Source: Thereva unica (lineage: Eukaryota; Arthropoda; Insecta; Diptera; Therevidae). From it: 64,000 nt of DNA. The stretch spans positions 50,444,953 to 50,508,952 of the forward strand of contig OX465283.1 in NCBI GenBank assembly GCA_949987705.1. The letters run 5' to 3'. The notes below the pieces were generated by a model. It was not told the origin of the DNA. It searched no databases and saw only the letters and a program-made list of their open reading frames with translations. The position numbers and the translations under genes were made by a program. The number at the start of each line of letters is the position of its first letter. The first letter of the stretch is position 1. Below are positions 56,201-64,000 of this stretch, in pieces.

Positions 56201-56250
56201 TTTGTTTCTTTTTTTAAATAAATAAATAAATAAAAAATAAATAAAATAAA
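53228..56250 (+). mobile_element. CR1-like LINE, nearly intact, 5' truncated
   Basis: Starts inside the endonuclease (the stop at about 53227 precedes ITWLQSSVNDKLV, part of the ET-W-L block) and ends with AAATAAATAAATAAAT repeats near 56215-56250. The ORF at 53266-55728 then breaks by a frameshift near 55700; the next frame continues with LNIPRHNLQVSSRLYFIHGVTLWNALPT before a stop. A simple-repeat tail and 5' truncation are typical of CR1-like elements. Confidence 0.85.
53266..55728 (+). CDS. CR1-like endonuclease-reverse transcriptase, 820 codons, incomplete
   Basis: The frame opens at a GTG; true reading extends upstream to about 53228. The endonuclease part includes RRGGGVAIFLSD, SDFNIDMSR and GISDHDLIYL. 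The RT has AVGLDNVENRFLKL, then IIPIPKVKAPSKVEDFRPISIL, LLDFSKAFDTVNHELL, SGVPQGSILGPLLFSLFINDI and the catalytic MYADDVQLYCSS (residue about 598), followed by LNPDKSKSIVIY and LGVILNQTLSWNDYI. The N-terminal endonuclease block is missing and a frameshift cuts the last part. So it is likely inactive, although the RT catalytic core is intact. Confidence 0.9.
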   Translation: MHLPGYKIIRHDRVDRRGGGVAIFLSDIFDFRIIKKSNQNIEYLFIELRNKRDKLLLGCIYKPPDVIFEDEFFNSLEDVLLCAQDVILTSDFNIDMSRCTRLSVHFQNNFRSLGMEVINRESPTHFNSTTSTLLDLFFTNVSEKVLFVNQISIPGISDHDLIYLTFSFGIPIDKGSKEFTYRDYNNVDTDSLLLDMSVVNWSPVHNISKIDDKVKTVADIIRSCYDRHIPLKTIHIKKQRCSWWSNEIKTLIKRRDYLYRLWKKCKFVSLELSYKKLRNRVNAVIKKAKQEYFSKLLDASLPPKKLWSNVRNLGIVNSVSAPSKFDANVLNTYFSSVFMPKRATFDISEVFNEVRPNTFSFRNIEGDEVMRAIYSISSNAVGLDNVENRFLKLIAPSCVAVFSHVLNSCIMRSYFPRDWKISKIIPIPKVKAPSKVEDFRPISILSCFSKVLEKLMCEQMLSYISAGNLLSPVQSGFRPNHSCTTALVKVIDDIRIALDTNIITILTLLDFSKAFDTVNHELLCRKLFDYFGFHRTAVRFLFSYLTDRQQTVQTNGNSSELVNVTSGVPQGSILGPLLFSLFINDIVTHVHSVNIHMYADDVQLYCSSPSHTIDDCVAKINGDLDRLDKWAKVNKLKLNPDKSKSIVIYKRVLNVAIFPKIHINGVTVPYVDRVRYLGVILNQTLSWNDYIFDIASKIYCGLRTLRHSSSYVPLLTKQKVAKSLLMPLIQYGIPVFGRLDYASMRILSNAFNSIVRYVYGLRKFDHISSFTWKFLGFSLLSYLDYNMLIFMHRIIFSDYPTSLKTKIAFSTSNRTQFKYS

Positions 56251-58275
56251 TGGGCTGTTCAATAAAGGTAGTATAGGCATTAAATCTAAATCCCACACCA
56301 TTTCGAACTTTCGTTTGTCACACTCAGAAGGATATGTATTATAGCCTTAATAAACCAAACAGACATCGCAATCCTATAACAGTCAAATTGTTAAAATCAA
56401 TGCAGCAAAGAAATATATTCACAACTTATTGGGAATAGCCGCACTATTTAAAGCTATGAACAGTTTGACAGTACGAAATAAGATAATGCTAGCAAAAGTC
56501 AATTTATTTAGCCAGAGGAATCCATGTGATTTTAAAAAGGATTGCCGCTTCAAGGATTGTGATGAAAGTGCAGAGATGTTTGTTGATTCAAAAATAAGCT
56601 CTGCCGCTGGCACAGAGAAACTATATTACCGTAAATCCCATCCATCGTGCCCTCATCTTGTTTTCCAAGAAGAACGAAATGATCATGTCCACTTTTACAT
56701 AAAAACGAAATGTCCTTAGAGGAAGGGATACTGCCACGAAAACCCATATACAAACTGGACAACGTGCTGGCAGCGAATCTCCCTCTGCTGCAGTCTTCTG
56801 CGATACAGTGGTGACCTGCATCATGAATTTATTTTTCATTCCTTTTTCGCAAATCCTCGCTGCATGACGATATTCAATAACTTTCACAATGGCGTTATTT
56901 GTTGCTTTCACTCCAAAAAGGACTCAATCCTGTCATCCGGAGCTTTTCATCTTTTTTGCCTCGTGTTGTATGGTGTTGTATTTCATATTTTATGAAAAAA
57001 AAAAAAAAAAATCATTTTTTAATGCTTGAGATGCAAAGGATGATATGGTTGGTTGACTTTCTCTCGGAACTATTTTAATATTCTGGCGGAAAACGAGGTA
57101 TTCAAATGTCATAGCATAAAATATACTTCAGATGATTTCCCAGCTAGAGCTGCTAGGATCTGAGCACACGGTGCACAAAAGTCGTTTAGCTACGTGACGG
57201 AATTGAAGAAAATCTCTGGCATGAAAAATCCTTAAAATTCTGTTACATTTTTCCTATGCGGTTTTTGATTCAACAAATTTTGAAGCTTTTGCCATGACGC
57301 ATATTTCATATTTCACTCAGTGATTTTTAAAGTAAATTTAAAATTTTCAAAATGTAAGCCTTTGAACAAATATGAAAAAAGTTATAAACCGAAGAATTTT
57401 CAGCGCATTTGAAATTCTATCTTCGTTGGGTATACTTTAGGAGTCTGTGTGCCGGAGTTCCATTTGGGGACTTGTGAGTGCCAGAGCGAAACGTATGGGT
57501 TGTATGAAAATATGAAATTAATTGTATTGTATGTGGCATAGTTTTCCTGTACTGAGTTATTTTTTTTAGGATTTTTGTTTTCCTAAGGTGTTCTTAGCTT
57601 TGTTCTTTTTTGCTGAAAAAAAAAAAAAAAATAGAGTAACTTGCTGGCAATAATTCGTGCTAATTTAAAATCAATTTTAAAGCTTGAGTTATGCATGCGT
57701 ACGGATTGTTTAGTTTTGAAGTGGCAGTGAGCGGCGCAGAGTGGGCTGGATTTGGAAATTTTGGACTTAAGGATTGATATTTATATTTTTAAATTCTACT
57801 ATTAAATATAATACAGAGTTATATGGTTGCTATTATATGCCTTCAAGCGGTCTGTAATTGTAATTCCTATTAAGAAGTTATCTGAAGAAACTGCTAAATC
57901 AGGAAATAAGCATTTCAGAAGATTTTTTTTTTAATGTGAAAGACTAGAGTCTCAGGAAAGGCCCGTTATACCGTCGACAATCTATTTTCTTCTTCGTATA
58001 GAGTGCAATGTCGAACAGCAGCTCAAATCAGGAAGGAAGGAACTGCCCCAACCCACCCGCGATATTTTTTTTAGTCCACCTACTACCAACCATTACTATC
58101 ACGACTTTGACATCGGGGCATCGAGAAACAACTGGCTGGATTACTATGCCTCCTGAAACGAGTTGTCATCAACCAACCGATGACATGCGCCTAGGGCTAA
58201 GGAAGGCTTTGAAAAGGAATCAGGAATATAAAGAGGGAAGAAGAAAAGAGGTGGAAAATAACTTGTTGTTCAGTT
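56251..58275. other. Stretch with unassigned open frames
   Basis: No gene recognised with confidence. The plus frame 56429-56719 (about 96 codons, extendable upstream to about 56396) has many Cys pairs (NPCDFKKDCRFKDCD and SCPHLVF) that look like a small zinc-binding module, but I cannot name a family and no splice sites are clear. The frame at 58008-58292 overlaps a repeat also found at 10400-10500. Two poly(A) runs occur at 56995-57009 and about 57615-57630. Confidence 0.35.
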
Positions 58276-58683
58276 CAAAGTCTAGAAATTAACAAGTCTT
58301 TCATCTTCATATGGTTAATGAGTGAAAGGCGAAAAGCTGTATGCACAAGTACTTCAAATGACGCTGTCAGGCTATCAGAGAGAGAATGCAACATTTTTAT
58401 ACGCGTTTGCACACAACTAAACAGCGGAAACTTTTATGAGTTTATATGGGGATAAGCTTAATGTATTTATTATTTTTGATTTATGAAAAAAAAAGCTGAT
58501 TCAATTTTCTTTCCTTTTCTGTTCTGTACACTTTATCGTAAACAGAGAATCTGGCTTTGTCTCGCCGAGTTCACGAAGTATGCGTTGAGTTTTGCTCAGC
58601 AGTGATATTCATATATGCACGCACACAACTAACGGGGGGGAAATTTTGTATGAAGATGAAAGACTTGTTATTACTAGACTTTG
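58276..58683. mobile_element. 408-bp MITE with 8-bp duplication (hAT or P-like)
   Basis: Ends CAAAGTCTAGAAATTAACAAG and its near complement form a TIR of about 35 bp. The 8-bp flank GTTCAGTT is perfect on both sides (58268-58275, 58684-58691). The interior is not coding. It interrupts the unassigned frame starting at 58008. Removing it leaves one further in-frame stretch after 58692, but that frame is not recognisable. Confidence 0.82.
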
Positions 58684-60344
58684 GTTCAGTTTCGTTCAGA
58701 CCCATACATTAACTCCAAATGTCACAAATTACTTCAGAAACCCAGAGCACTTTCAGATGAATTAAAAGATGTATTAATTTTGCCCGATGACTTTAAAAAG
58801 GAGAATTATAAATTTGCAAATGTAGACTTACAACAAAATATGAAGCATGACGTTGAATTCGAGACCGAAGAGGCTTATTGATTACAGGCACACAAAAAAA
58901 ATGTCAAGACCCAGAAGATACATCCCCCTACCCCCGTTTTTGGGGTCACTGAAACCAAATATGATCATAAAAAAAAATTTAACTAGCTTTTTTGCTGTAA
59001 CAATCCCCATACACCCCTTTCTGCGAAGAAGACTACCAAAAATGAATTAGAGCTCCACTTTTCTTGTAGATTTCCTTTTATCCAAGCGAGTGTTACCTGC
59101 GAATCAGACCAGAAATGTATGGACTCAAATTTTAAGCGAAAATTGTTTTTCAGATATATGTGTTCAATCGAACGGCTATAAGTATAGCGGTTAGTTCCAA
59201 ATTCGGTAATCTCAACTCAGATGATCTATCTTCCTTTCTATTTTTTGAGCGCACATATTTTGCGACCACTTTCCCAGATTTATCTACGATTTTCAGATAT
59301 ACAACCACTCCATACGCCTTAGTGCTTCCTACAGCGCATAAATGCCATTCTTGCGATGCAATATTAAAATACTCACCCATATATCTTGGTAAATTTATGT
59401 CGCTTATGTGTGGATTTTGGTGGCGACTGTTTTCGTAAGGCCGCTAGGTAATATATCATCCCATTTCAATTTTCTCTTCCAAGTTTCCTGAAAGAGAAGT
59501 TTTAATTTTACGGCAAATGGAGCAATTGTGCCCAGTGGGTCATAAATTTGTGAAATTATACTTACCAATTCTCGCTTTGGACCATATTTTATTTCTGACT
59601 CTAAAGACAATTGGTCTACGTCAATTGACCGCTCATCACTTACAGTATACTTCTTTAAATTACTTTAATCACTTACAGTATACTACTTTAATCCTACTTT
59701 ATGCATCTTTGAGTTTGGATAGTTTGAGTTCCATTTTCGAAGCTCCATAGATGCTTGCTTCATATTTGTTGTTGATTAGAAATAGATTCGCTCAGCTTCA
59801 TGTTCATAATTAGTGCTGCAAATACGATCATCCATATAAAAGGAGTTGTTCAGAATCACATAATAACATGAATGAATTTCATGCTTTTCTTCCAAATGTG
59901 TCCGAATCGCACCGCCCAGTAGGAATGGGCTGCAAACAACTCCGAATGTGACGTGGTTCATCCTGAACTGAACTTAACTGCAACTGCAGGTAGATGTCTG
60001 ATAAGTTTTATTTTCTCTTCAAACCAGAAAAATCTATGGACTTTTTTATCTTCGTCTGCTATCTCTATTTGAAAAAATGTTTTCTTAATCCCCGCTATCA
60101 AGCCTATTTGTTACCATCTGAAATTTAGCAAAATCTTGAATACATCAGGTAAGTTTGGTCCTGGTGAAAGAAAATTGTAGGTGACGCATTATTTCCTCGT
60201 CGTGCTGATGCGTCAAACACTATCCGAATCTTTGACGTAGTCTTATCATCTCGATAGACCGCTCTATGGATAAGATAGTGTATACGTTTTCCACATTTCG
60301 TTCGTCTACTACTTCCGCAATTCCACATGATAAGAACGAATTCT

Positions 60345-60995
60345 TCTCATTGTCACTATTAAAGCGATTTTTCGAAATTCATCCCCTAAGGGAGTGAAAT
60401 GGGGTTTACCCAAACCGCTGGAGCTATAGTGCTGAAATTTTGACAGTGTATCCCTGTAATGATGTGGACATCCACTAAGAAGCGATTTTTCAAAATTCAT
60501 CCCCTAAGGGGGTAAAATGGGGTTTTTCCAAACCGCTATAGCTATAGGGCTGAAATTTTGACAGTGCATCCCTGTAATGGCGTGGACACCTGCTATAAAG
60601 CGATTTTTCGAAATTCATCCCCTAAGGGGGTGAAATAGGGTTTACCCAAACCGCTGGAGCTATAAGGCTGAAATTTTGACAGTGCATCCCTTTAGTGACG
60701 TAGACATCCACTAAGAAGCGATTTTTCGAAATTCATCCCCTAAGTGGGTGAAATGGGGCTAACCCACACCGCTGAAGCTGAAGGGCTTTAATTTTGACCG
60801 TGCGTCCTTATAATGACGTGGACATCCACTTAAGAGCGATTTTTTGAAATTTATCCCCTAAGGGGGTTAAATGGGGTTAACCCAAACCGCTGGAGCTGAA
60901 GGGCTTTAATTTTGACAGTGCATCTCTATGTAATGACGTGGACATTCACTAAGAAGCAATTTTTCGAAATTCATCCCCTAACGCAGTGAAATGGG
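60345..60995. repeat. Tandem array, about 118-bp unit, 5.5 copies
   Basis: Units start with AAGCGATTTTTCGAAATTCATCCCC and continue CTAAGGGGGTGAAATGGGGT, then CCAAACCGCTGGAGCT and AATTTTGACAGTGCATCCC, ending GTGGACATCCACTAAG. Units begin near 60361, 60480, 60598, 60716, 60835 and 60956. Spacing is about 118-120 bp with single-base differences. It lies between the two parts of a decayed BEL element. Confidence 0.85.
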
Positions 60996-61180
60996 GGACA
61001 TAAACATGCCAATCTCTGCTTCAAAACTTGCAGATTTGTTGAGCAGAGGTGATATACGCAGCAATTTGTTTACCATATTTATTAAAAAAATGCACTATAA
61101 TAAACCCTTTTAGGGATAATGACAGCTGACTTTTTTGTTTGTTTTTTTTTTTTAAGGAAAACATTGCACATAATAACCAG

Positions 61181-61224
61181 TTTTTATTTAAAGGCGTTGC
61201 AAGGCACGCGGGTTTTATGCTAGT
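61181..61224 (+). repeat. Candidate Helitron 3' terminus (copy 2)
   Basis: TTTTTATTTAAAGGCGTTGCAAGGCACGCGGG...GCTAGT is nearly identical to 3520-3563, with one change spoiling the palindrome (CAAGGC). The position right after the tandem array fits a HINE-like non-autonomous Helitron with internal tandem repeats. CTAG is followed by T. The other end is not identified. Confidence 0.35.
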
Positions 61225-61239
61225 ATATTATATATGTAT

Positions 61240-61770
61240 ATATTTATCCTTTAATATATTTTAAAACCTTTTTACTAGCTCGCTTTCTTGTCTGTCTGTT
61301 TGTCCGGTACATATCTTGCAATCGATTTTTTGAATATTTCCGGTTTCACCCAGAAATTTTGTACACAACTTCAGCTCCGATGACAGTGCAATATGGTATA
61401 CTCATTATACCGTTAGATCCATGGCGGCCGTCTCAAGAGGACGGATTACTGTTTTCTTCACGGAACAAATTTTGCAATCAATTTTTCATATACTTCCCGA
61501 TAGCCTATCATGCTGAAATTTTGCGTACAGCTTTAGCTCCGATGACAATGCAATATGGTATACTCAATATACCTTTAGATGGATGGCGGCAGTCTCAGGA
61601 GGGCAGATTGAAATATTCTTCACAACCCCTTCGACATGGATATCAAATGAAAGGGTATGATAAGTAGAACACCATAAGCAATATAGTATACTCAATATAT
61701 CGTTTGGCCGATGGCGCCCATCTCAAGGGGGCGGATTACCATTTTCTTCACAACCCCCTCGACATGGGAA
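61240..61770. repeat. Second tandem-like repeat, units of about 150-170 bp
   Basis: Three imperfect units share CAGCTCCGATGACA, then GCAATATGGTATACTCA, GATGGCGGC and CTTCACAACCCC (near 61371, 61538 and 61670). The first is preceded by a CTTTCTTGTCTGTCTG motif. No gene is recognised. The two plus frames 61359-61913 cover repeats and are not credible. Confidence 0.65.
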
Positions 61771-61904
61771 TATGGAATGGCGGCCAAAATGTTATGCGGC
61801 GTGACGTAGACCAAATTTCAAGGAAGAAGGGCCACTCGATTAGCAAGAACGCGGTAAACGGCCGGCGCAGCGCCAGTGAGTCTACGAATGTATTTGAGCT
61901 TCTG

Positions 61905-61978
61905 CGCTGGTGACACGGAACCCTAAAATTTTTTCGTGGAACCGTAAGGTTCCGCGGAACCCACTTTGGGAATCACTG
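61905..61978 (-). mobile_element. hAT-like terminus fragment
   Basis: The minus strand begins at 61978 with CAGTGATTCCCAAAGTGGG, then GTTCCGCGGAACCTTACGG, a well-known style of hAT terminus. Only the first 70 bases are recognisable. No partner end or 8-bp duplication was found. Confidence 0.5.
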
Positions 61979-62212
61979 GATTAGAGCATTCATTAGCCAT
62001 AATTAACGCGCGAGATGTTTGTAAATAAGAGGCTCTGTCCGTCTGTCGGTCTGGGACCTTCTTTCATCTCTGAAAGTACTGTCGCTACAGACTTGGACCA
62101 TATCTCAAATTGTAGCTCTTGATCAAGAGACATAAAACTGAGAAAATGGTCTGGAAATTCCAACCGGAAGTATATTTAACGACAAAAAAGAAATTTCTAA
62201 TAAAGTACATAT

Positions 62213-62283
62213 ATCGGTAGCCTAGAGGTAAGGCGCTGGAATGCTACCCCGAGGAACCAAGTTCAATCCTCGGCCGGCCGTGG
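62213..62283 (+). mobile_element. tRNA-derived SINE head (copy 2)
   Basis: Plus-strand GGTAGCCTAGAGGTAAGGCG (A-box-like) and AAGTTCAATCCTC (B-box-like, one change from GGTTCAANNCC) are 30-odd bases apart. They match the organisation of the minus-strand unit at 11417-11512, with the shared GGTAAGGCGC and the AGG-CAAGTTC phrase. Not a functional tRNA (the acceptor stem does not pair). It lies inside the decayed BEL. Confidence 0.55.
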
Positions 62284-63345
62284 TGAAAAATAATTTTTTT
62301 TACGTCGGTGGAACATGTTTTAAATCTGTCACTAAATTATATTATTTAATAATGATACTCAAGAGAACATAAACATTTACTTATGTAATTAAAAGTGAAA
62401 AAATATCATTTTCTTGATTTTTTATGGTCATCCAATCTGAAGTCAACAGAAAGAATACCATGAAAAAGCGTAATTAGTGGCTAGTCTCTAGGCACAACAT
62501 CCTACTAGTTTCAATTTGCACAAGTAGAACACAAACTAAGCGATTGCTGTTCGTCTTTGGCTGAATTTGAACATGCTCCCGCTACCACCAATTTTTCGTT
62601 GTCCTCGCACATAGACGTTGCATGCTTTTTTCCGCACTTTGAACATTTAAGATATTTCATCTTACACTGTCTGGAATAATGTCCTTTGCGGGTGCATCGA
62701 TAACAACGCCCTTGGCGTTTTAACAAAGCTTTGTGCTGCTGAATTGTATGTGAACTGTTTTACTGTTTGAAACAGATTTTAACATTAAAAAATAGTGTGT
62801 AGAATGGCCTCCAAGTGTGGTGAGAGGACGTGTAATAGATGCCACTAAATTGTATAATTTACGAAGTCCTACAGCATCGTTTCTTGAAGCCACTGACTGC
62901 AAGACATAAGTTGCTGCATAGCTTTGTCGACAATTTTATCATGCTGACCGTATTCTTTTTCCTGTAAGGCAATAATGATGTCATAGCACGATTCAGATGG
63001 GGTAAATCCTCGTATTATTTCAGCAGTTTTTCCGACCAATGTTGACTGCAAGTGATTGAATTTATTGCCGCGGATAGTCACTGATTGTCGTGGACTGCTG
63101 ATTTAAGTTGCTCCCAGAATTAGATCCACTCATGGAGAAAACTTTTTTAATTGTAATTTGGGCAATTTTATGGTACTTTCATAAGAGTAACTGCTCTACC
63201 TACAGGTTCGCTTCTTGTGGTAACTGAGTATCCTTGCATCGTCCTGACTTTATTTAACAGGTGCTCCAGGCGGATGATAGCACTGCTCGCTTTGTCCTCA
63301 TACTTGATAATTAACTCCCATTCCTTCTTTAGGTATTCGATTATA

Positions 63346-63849
63346 TTTTGTTATTATTTAAATTAACTTCGCTAATAAAAACGGCTTTTTAAAACTCGAT
63401 ATATTTTATATCTAGATTTTTTATTGACAAATCGTTAGATTTTATTTTTTTTTTCATTACGTCATTGTGTTTTCTTGAAACATATCACCTTAGCTAACTA
63501 ATACCGGAAGTAGTAGGACGATGTCCCTACACTTCTGAGGATCATCCATCTTGAATCACGGTGCATTCATCAGTATTAATTCGAAATAAATTTTCGCTGG
63601 CAGTTTTTGAACGCTTTATGAAAATTACGAGCTCCTCTTCCACTACTCGACCGCCGCATTTACTAATTTGGTGATCTGACCGCAATAAGAACCGCGTTTC
63701 AGATCGGTCTTATCTATTTTATAAAACTACTACGGAAGTGAAATGTGCCTGAGAATCAGTGAACTTGTGCTTTTATATATTTCGATAATAGTCACTGAAC
63801 TTGATTTATGCTGAATGATGCGTGCCGACATCTGTATTTCATTTTAAAA
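63346..63849. other. Stretch without recognised gene
   Basis: AT-rich, with no recognisable gene. A BEL gag start could lie just before it. It includes a T run at about 63449-63455. Confidence 0.3.
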
Positions 63850-64000
63850 GTTTTTTTTGGTAAAGGTTTACATATTACCCTGTTATTTTGTAACCATATG
63901 AGATATTTTCATAAGTAATTAACAATATACGCATACTTCCACCTACCTAAAACTAAAAGTCAAGGTTCCAACCCGGCAACTTCCAGAGTTACGAGTCGCC
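63850..64000 (+). repeat. Dispersed repeat family X, copy 3 (runs off the window)
   Basis: GATATTTTCATAAGTAATTAAC, then CTTCCACCTACCTAAAACTA and CTTCCAGAGTTACGAGTCG match copies at 10690-10910 and (inverted) 7640-7860. The match runs to the last base, so the element continues outside. Confidence 0.6.

Larger units (their letters stand above)
59040..63345 (-). pseudogene. Decayed BEL/Pao element, gag to RNase H, interrupted
   Basis: Reading leftwards: gag remnants at 63345-63060 (LEHLLNKVRTMQGYS, FWEQLKSAVHD) and 62720-63081 (DUF1759-like KFNHLQSTLVGKTAEIIRGF). Cys-knuckles follow at 62511-62726 (CYRCTRKGHYSRQC, CSKCGKKHATSMC). Pol then appears at 60125-60328 (KIRIVFDASARRG), 59776-59961 (FGVVCSPFLLGGAIR, FYMDD), 59404-59610 (ISQIYDPLGTIAPF) and 59040-59380 (KAYGVVVYL, LRLPNLELTA, FWSDSQVTLAWIKG). 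Between gag and pol, 60340-62480 holds unrelated repeats. Frames are broken throughout and the integrase and LTRs are not found. The minor shared TCACTTACAGTATACT repeat at 59638-59700 is a local duplication. It is a different, much older BEL lineage than the one at 15616-23551. Confidence 0.85.

Noticed and set aside
1..64000. CRISPR arrays, operons or phage-like defence systems
   Set aside because: No spacer-repeat arrays or bacterial gene organisation; tandem arrays have no spacers and the content is a eukaryotic TE landscape.

Overview
This window looks like a transposable-element island from the nuclear genome of an insect, most likely a higher (cyclorrhaphan) fly, perhaps a tephritid-like species. 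The evidence is an AT-rich background with scattered ATG-TATA style microsatellites, a short 58-bp intron in an insect gustatory receptor, and a dipteran-style mix of BEL/Pao, RTE-like, CR1/Jockey-like, Helitron, hAT, Transib-like and Harbinger-like elements. The species call is inference. Only one convincing host gene is present, a two-exon gustatory receptor at 3832-5074 on the plus strand. No bacterial-style genes, CRISPR arrays, rRNA or functional tRNA genes were seen.

Layout, left to right. At 70-3530 there is a decayed RTE-like LINE on the minus strand, split by two small terminal-inverted-repeat (TIR) elements. The gustatory receptor follows. At 5489-7331 lies a Transib-like non-autonomous element with CACAGTG termini and a CGACG target duplication, which carries another element inside. 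From 7337 to 14340 there are decayed LINE pieces, a tRNA-like SINE and long unannotatable stretches. A decayed CR1-like LINE (14343-23662) hosts a very young BEL/Pao retrotransposon (15616-23551) with 448-bp LTRs, a tRNA-Tyr primer site, a 5-bp target duplication and a gag-pol frame broken only by a 1-nt shift at an A7 run.

From 24560 to 29000 there is a decayed Helitron replication-initiator region plus several MITEs. At 30678-32418 a TTA-flanked element carries a near-perfect inverted repeat with arms of about 660 bp. At 33033-36871 a TTAA-flanked element is interrupted by a LINE with an intact ORF of 986 codons, and a decayed relative of that LINE lies at 40085-44015 around a TG...CA insertion. 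Between the two, a hAT-like element with an 8-bp target duplication splits another LINE (37437-39130).

At 44212-46454 two copies of an approximately 795-bp element face each other inside a larger TIR element, and a third copy lies at 51193-52397. An apparently intact single-ORF RTE-like LINE (47288-50580) with an ATAG tail and a 12-bp target duplication sits inside a MITE remnant. A nearly intact but 5'-truncated CR1-like LINE occupies 53228-56250. The right end (58276-64000) holds a decayed BEL element on the minus strand, interrupted by tandem arrays, a tRNA-like SINE and a candidate Helitron terminus.

There is no operon or pathway logic. The relationships are insertions within insertions, which give a relative order of events: the BEL is younger than the CR1-like LINE, the RTE-like LINE younger than its MITE, the hAT younger than the LINE it splits. 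Small start-to-stop frames not listed are judged to be shadows or chance.
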